Assembly (NCBI GenBank): GCA_015661035.1
Contig: JACVJA010000028.1
Span: forward strand, 1-9,545
DNA length: 9,545 nt
Reading direction: 5' to 3'
Source of the DNA: Candidatus Calidifonticultor daggyaiensis
Lineage (GTDB): Bacteria > Actinomycetota > Humimicrobiia > Humimicrobiales > Humimicrobiaceae
This document shows positions 6,413 to 9,545 of this stretch, piece by piece. Each line of letters opens with the position of its first letter. The stretch's first letter is position 1. The notes under the pieces are model-generated. The model was not told the origin of the DNA. It made no database searches and worked only from the letters and a program-made list of their open reading frames with translations. The position numbers and the translations under genes were made by a program.

Positions 6413-7690
6413 CTAAAACTCCTTATTTTTAGGACTAAGTTTTATTCCAACAAAACCTGGGGTTACTGCTTTAGAATTTACTACTAAAAATAAAACTGCC
6501 CTTACAAATATTACAGCAGTAAATAAGCTTATAATAACTCCAATTGCAAGAGTTACAGCAAACCCTCTAATTGGACCTGTTCCAAATCTATACAAAGCAG
6601 CTGCAGTTATAAGTGTAGTAATGTTTGAATCAATTATTGCTCTTAAAGCATTTCTAAAACCTTCAGTAAATGATGCAACCTTACTTTTTCCTTTTAACAT
6701 TTCCTCTTTAATTCTAGAAAAAATTAAAACATTCGCATCAACAGCTATGCCAATAGTTAAGACAATACCAGCAATACCAGGCAAAGTAAGAGCTGTTTTA
6801 AGCCCAGCAATTACCCCCCAAAAGATAATTATGTAAAATATAAGACCTAATATTGATATAAGCCCTAATCCTCTATATAGAGATACCATTAATATTGCTA
6901 TAAGTGAAAACCCGATAATTCCTGCTAATATACTTTGCTTTAACGAATCGTGACCTAAAGTTGGACCAATGGTCTGACTTTCCTGGATTTCAAGATTAAC
7001 AGGTAACGCTCCAGTTTGTAAAACTAAAGCTATATCTTTTGCTTCCTCCAGAGTAGGTATATTTTCTATTACAGCATCACCACCCGTAATTGCTTGCCTT
7101 ATTACTGGCGCAGATTTAACTTCCCCGTCTAATACAATAGCAAGCCTCTTACCAACATTTTCAGAAGTTATTTTGGCAAACTGTTTAGCCCCTTCTTCAT
7201 TGAATGACATCTGTACTATTATTTGACCATTTTGACTATAACCAGCAGATGCCTTTACTAACTTATCTCCAGTTAATAATGTTGGACCTAATACGGGCTT
7301 ATTATTTTCATCAACAGATTCTAAAATTTTAAACTCAAGTTGAGCAGTTTTACCAATAACATCAATTGCTCTTTGAGGGTCATCAACTCCAGGCAACTGA
7401 ACAATTATATTTCTGTTAAAATCTCTAGTTACTAAAGGTTCAGAAATTCCAAGCTTATCAATTCTATTTAAAATTATAAGTTGAGCTTTATCAAGAGATT
7501 CATCTGTTACTTGCTGTTGACCTTGGCTGTCTGATTTAGATTCTGTTGGTTTTAATATTATTTGAGTTCCGCCTTTTAAATCCAAACCCAATTTCACAGA
7601 TGTATTAAACGGATAGATAAAATAAAAACAAACCCCAATTATTATTATAAAAATAATAACAATAATTATATTCCCAAGCTTATTTTTCAT
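6413..7690 (-). CDS. secD: Protein translocase subunit SecD
   Basis: A 425-residue RND-family membrane protein, the larger partner of SecF in the SecDF-YajC complex. It has an N-terminal membrane segment (about 8-27), then KLGLDLKGGTQIIL (33-46), the characteristic D1 motif. A compact extracytoplasmic P1 domain follows (about 47-250, with LEFKILE at 118-124 and VNLEIQESQTIGPTLG at 231-246). Five further membrane helices start at about 253; they include GIAVDANVLIFSRIKEE (314-330), the proton-relay helix with its conserved Asp, and GTGPIRGFAVTLAIG (370-384). In the helix motif the residue usually seen as Glu before RIKEE is Ser here. The length is typical of split SecD proteins with a small P1. 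The ATG is preceded by AGGAA about 11 bases upstream, set in the loop of an AT-only inverted repeat. The TAG stop is directly followed by the in-frame TTG start of secF. yajC lies 58 bases upstream. Confidence 0.97.
   Translation of the reverse strand: MKNKLGNIIIVIIFIIIIGVCFYFIYPFNTSVKLGLDLKGGTQIILKPTESKSDSQGQQQVTDESLDKAQLIILNRIDKLGISEPLVTRDFNRNIIVQLPGVDDPQRAIDVIGKTAQLEFKILESVDENNKPVLGPTLLTGDKLVKASAGYSQNGQIIVQMSFNEEGAKQFAKITSENVGKRLAIVLDGEVKSAPVIRQAITGGDAVIENIPTLEEAKDIALVLQTGALPVNLEIQESQTIGPTLGHDSLKQSILAGIIGFSLIAILMVSLYRGLGLISILGLIFYIIIFWGVIAGLKTALTLPGIAGIVLTIGIAVDANVLIFSRIKEEMLKGKSKVASFTEGFRNALRAIIDSNITTLITAAALYRFGTGPIRGFAVTLAIGVIISLFTAVIFVRAVLFLVVNSKAVTPGFVGIKLSPKNKEF
6419..6424 (-). promoter_or_regulatory. 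Shine-Dalgarno site fixing the secF TTG start
   Basis: The minus strand reads AAGGAG, then six bases ending in the secD TAG stop, then TTG. This is one of the two best ribosome binding sites in the window, and it lies inside the last codons of secD (Lys-Glu-Phe). It decides in favour of TTG at 6412 as the secF start and argues that SecF is made as a separate protein, not only by readthrough. Confidence 0.8.
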
Positions 7691-7720
7691 AAAATTTTAT
7701 TTCCTAGACAATAAAATTTT
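7691..7720 (-). promoter_or_regulatory. Inverted repeat enclosing the secD ribosome binding site
   Basis: Two perfect 10-bp arms, AAAATTTTAT and ATAAAATTTT, flank a 10-base loop that holds AGGAA, the only Shine-Dalgarno-like element of secD. The second arm ends directly at the ATG. The stem is A/T only, so it would be weak and temperature-sensitive. It could modulate initiation, or be chance in AT-rich DNA. A TATAAT (7724-7729) just upstream has no -35 partner. Confidence 0.4.
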
Positions 7721-7748
7721 TTAATTATAGCGCTTTTATTGCTTTAAA

Positions 7749-8204
7749 CTACATTTTATTTTGTGTATCTACTGACCCTTGAGATGTAATAACTCTTGAA
7801 ATTGCACTTTTTGCTATTTTAACATCAACGCCTCCAGCAATTGTTATAATTACAGTATCATCCCTTACGTCTTTTACTCTGCCGTAAAACCCTCCTATAG
7901 TTACAATTTCATCGCCTCTTTTAAGACTACTCATTAAATCTTGCGCTTTCTTTGATCTAACACGCTGTGGTCTAATAAGTAAAAAATAAAAAGCAACTGC
8001 TAAAACAGCAAGCCAAATCCAGGTACCATAATTAGATAGTACTGCTCTAAAACCAGTTGGAGGCTCTGTAGTCACTGTTGTTTGGCCTGAATCAGTAGCA
8101 GAACTTGCAGACGCTGGAAACAATGATGTGCAACCTGTAGATAGTGAAACTGCTAAAACCATAAATAAACAAATAAAAATAATTACCATTACCTTCTTAA
8201 ACAT
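7749..8204 (-). CDS. yajC: Sec translocase accessory subunit YajC with lipoprotein-like N-terminus
   Basis: YajC associates with SecD-SecF in the cytoplasmic membrane. The C-terminal part is diagnostic: a membrane helix (about 61-77) running into LLIRPQRVRSKKAQDL (75-90, the family's RPQ motif), then a small cytoplasmic beta domain with LKRGDEIVTIGGFYGRV (94-110) and TVIITIAGGVDVKIAKSAI (117-135). I chose the ATG at 8204 (151 residues) because AGGAGTG lies 8 bases before it; the GTG three codons upstream is part of that ribosome binding site. Unusually, residues 1-25 form a basic-hydrophobic signal ending in LSTGC, which fits a relaxed signal peptidase II lipobox with Cys25. A Ser/Thr-rich linker (26-50) then leads to the usual membrane helix. 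Most YajC proteins are about 85-115 residues and lack this extension. An outward-facing lipidated N-terminus would fit the known N-out topology. The next gene is secD, 58 bases on. Confidence 0.93.
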   Translation of the reverse strand: MFKKVMVIIFICLFMVLAVSLSTGCTSLFPASASSATDSGQTTVTTEPPTGFRAVLSNYGTWIWLAVLAVAFYFLLIRPQRVRSKKAQDLMSSLKRGDEIVTIGGFYGRVKDVRDDTVIITIAGGVDVKIAKSAISRVITSQGSVDTQNKM

Positions 8205-8210
8205 AATATT

Positions 8211-8217
8211 CACTCCT
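8211..8217 (-). promoter_or_regulatory. Shine-Dalgarno site fixing the yajC start
   Basis: The minus strand reads AGGAGTG, with AGGAG 8 bases from the ATG at 8204. The GTG within it (8211-8213) is in frame with yajC and could be mistaken for an earlier start, but it would leave only distant AT-rich sequence upstream. This site supports the 151-residue form. Confidence 0.8.
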
Positions 8218-8317
8218 ATTTTATATTTTATAAACTATAAACTGCAATAATTTATTTGACTTTTAGTTTTTATGCTTTGATTTATTTTGATATTATTGCT
8301 AAAAATCAAATAACATT

Positions 8318-8345
8318 ATTATTAACATTTTTAAAAATTTTGCAA
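8318..8345 (-). promoter_or_regulatory. Weak sigma-70-like promoter candidate for yajC-secDF
   Basis: TTGCAA (8340-8345) and AATAAT (8318-8323) on the minus strand are separated by 16 bases, with 4 of 6 and 5 of 6 consensus matches. Initiation here would give a leader of roughly 105 bases before yajC. In such AT-rich sequence many near matches are expected, so this is only a candidate. Confidence 0.2.
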
Positions 8346-8404
8346 TTAAATTATTAAAATTATTTAAATTTTATAAAATTATTTAATTCGTATATATTTA
8401 TAAA

Positions 8405-9545
<1,141 letters not shown>

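Larger units (their letters stand above)
8205..8404 (-). other. tgt-yajC intergenic region (200 bp), very AT-rich
   Basis: This is the longest gap in the window and contains no convincing gene or RNA. It holds several A/T-only palindromes, among them AATTTTATAAAATT (8367-8380). It also holds an 8-bp inverted repeat, TTTGATTT and AAATCAAA, with a 19-base loop (8276-8310), and a short direct repeat of TATAAAC near 8229-8242. None has a GC stem plus T-run, so no intrinsic terminator for tgt is evident. The length of the gap and the good yajC ribosome binding site suggest an independent promoter for the yajC-secDF block. Confidence 0.5.

Noticed and set aside
6413..6415. TAG reassigned to an amino acid, giving an obligate fused SecDF
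   Set aside because: TAG ends three other genes at the expected protein ends, and secF has its own good ribosome binding site.
6045..6836. Plus-strand open frames at 6045-6293 and 6621-6836
   Set aside because: They are antisense to conserved parts of secF and secD and have no recognisable start signals or domains.
7724..7729. TATAAT between yajC and secD as a secD promoter
   Set aside because: No -35-like hexamer lies 16-18 bases upstream, and such hexamers are frequent by chance here.
8211..8213. GTG as the yajC start
   Set aside because: It is part of the AGGAGTG ribosome binding site; the ATG at 8204 has ideal spacing.
8367..8380. AATTTTATAAAATT palindrome as a tgt terminator
   Set aside because: It has no G-C pairs and no following T-run; A/T palindromes are expected in this composition.

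Overview
The window is a compact, strongly AT-rich bacterial segment in which every supportable gene lies on the minus strand. In transcription order (right to left) it reads tgt (5' end cut off by the right edge), yajC, secD, secF, recJ, rel, a glyoxalase II-type metallo-beta-lactamase-fold hydrolase, and the first 49 codons of hisS (cut off by the left edge). All three standard stop codons are used and no in-frame TGA is needed inside a gene, so the standard bacterial code applies. The order tgt-yajC-secD-secF-recJ-rel-hydrolase-hisS is an established housekeeping arrangement in Firmicutes and several deep-branching bacterial lineages. Here apt, dtd and hemZ, often found among these genes in Clostridia, are absent. 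The sequence alone does not fix the phylum; a low-GC Firmicutes-like or uncultured Terrabacteria-type lineage is plausible.

Region by region: 8405-9545 is the tRNA-guanine transglycosylase of queuosine synthesis. 8205-8404 is a low-complexity AT-rich gap with a weak promoter candidate and a clear ribosome binding site for yajC. 7749-8204 (yajC), 6413-7690 (secD) and 5369-6412 (secF) encode the SecDF-YajC accessory complex of the Sec translocase. secD and secF abut with no spacer, in the same reading frame, separated by one TAG codon. 3258-5354 is the RecJ single-strand exonuclease. 3089-3257 is the most structured intergenic stretch: it has a small GC-rich island, a five-unit 9-bp tandem repeat, and a -10-like box placed so that rel could be transcribed leaderless. 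773-3088 is a full-length bifunctional Rel (p)ppGpp synthetase/hydrolase. It overlaps by 4 bases the hydrolase at 150-776, which is followed after 2 bases by hisS.

The genes fall into three functional groups: tRNA modification and charging (tgt, hisS), protein export (yajC-secD-secF), and stress or genome maintenance (recJ, rel). Tight packing from secD to recJ and from rel to hisS suggests two or more co-transcribed blocks, with possible extra promoters ahead of yajC and ahead of rel. I see no mobile element, CRISPR array, tRNA, rRNA or defence system. The points worth a second look are details: the single-stop secD/secF junction, a YajC with a lipoprotein-type signal, the repeat and GC island upstream of rel, an AT-only inverted repeat with the secD ribosome binding site in its loop, and an Asn-rich insertion in RecJ.
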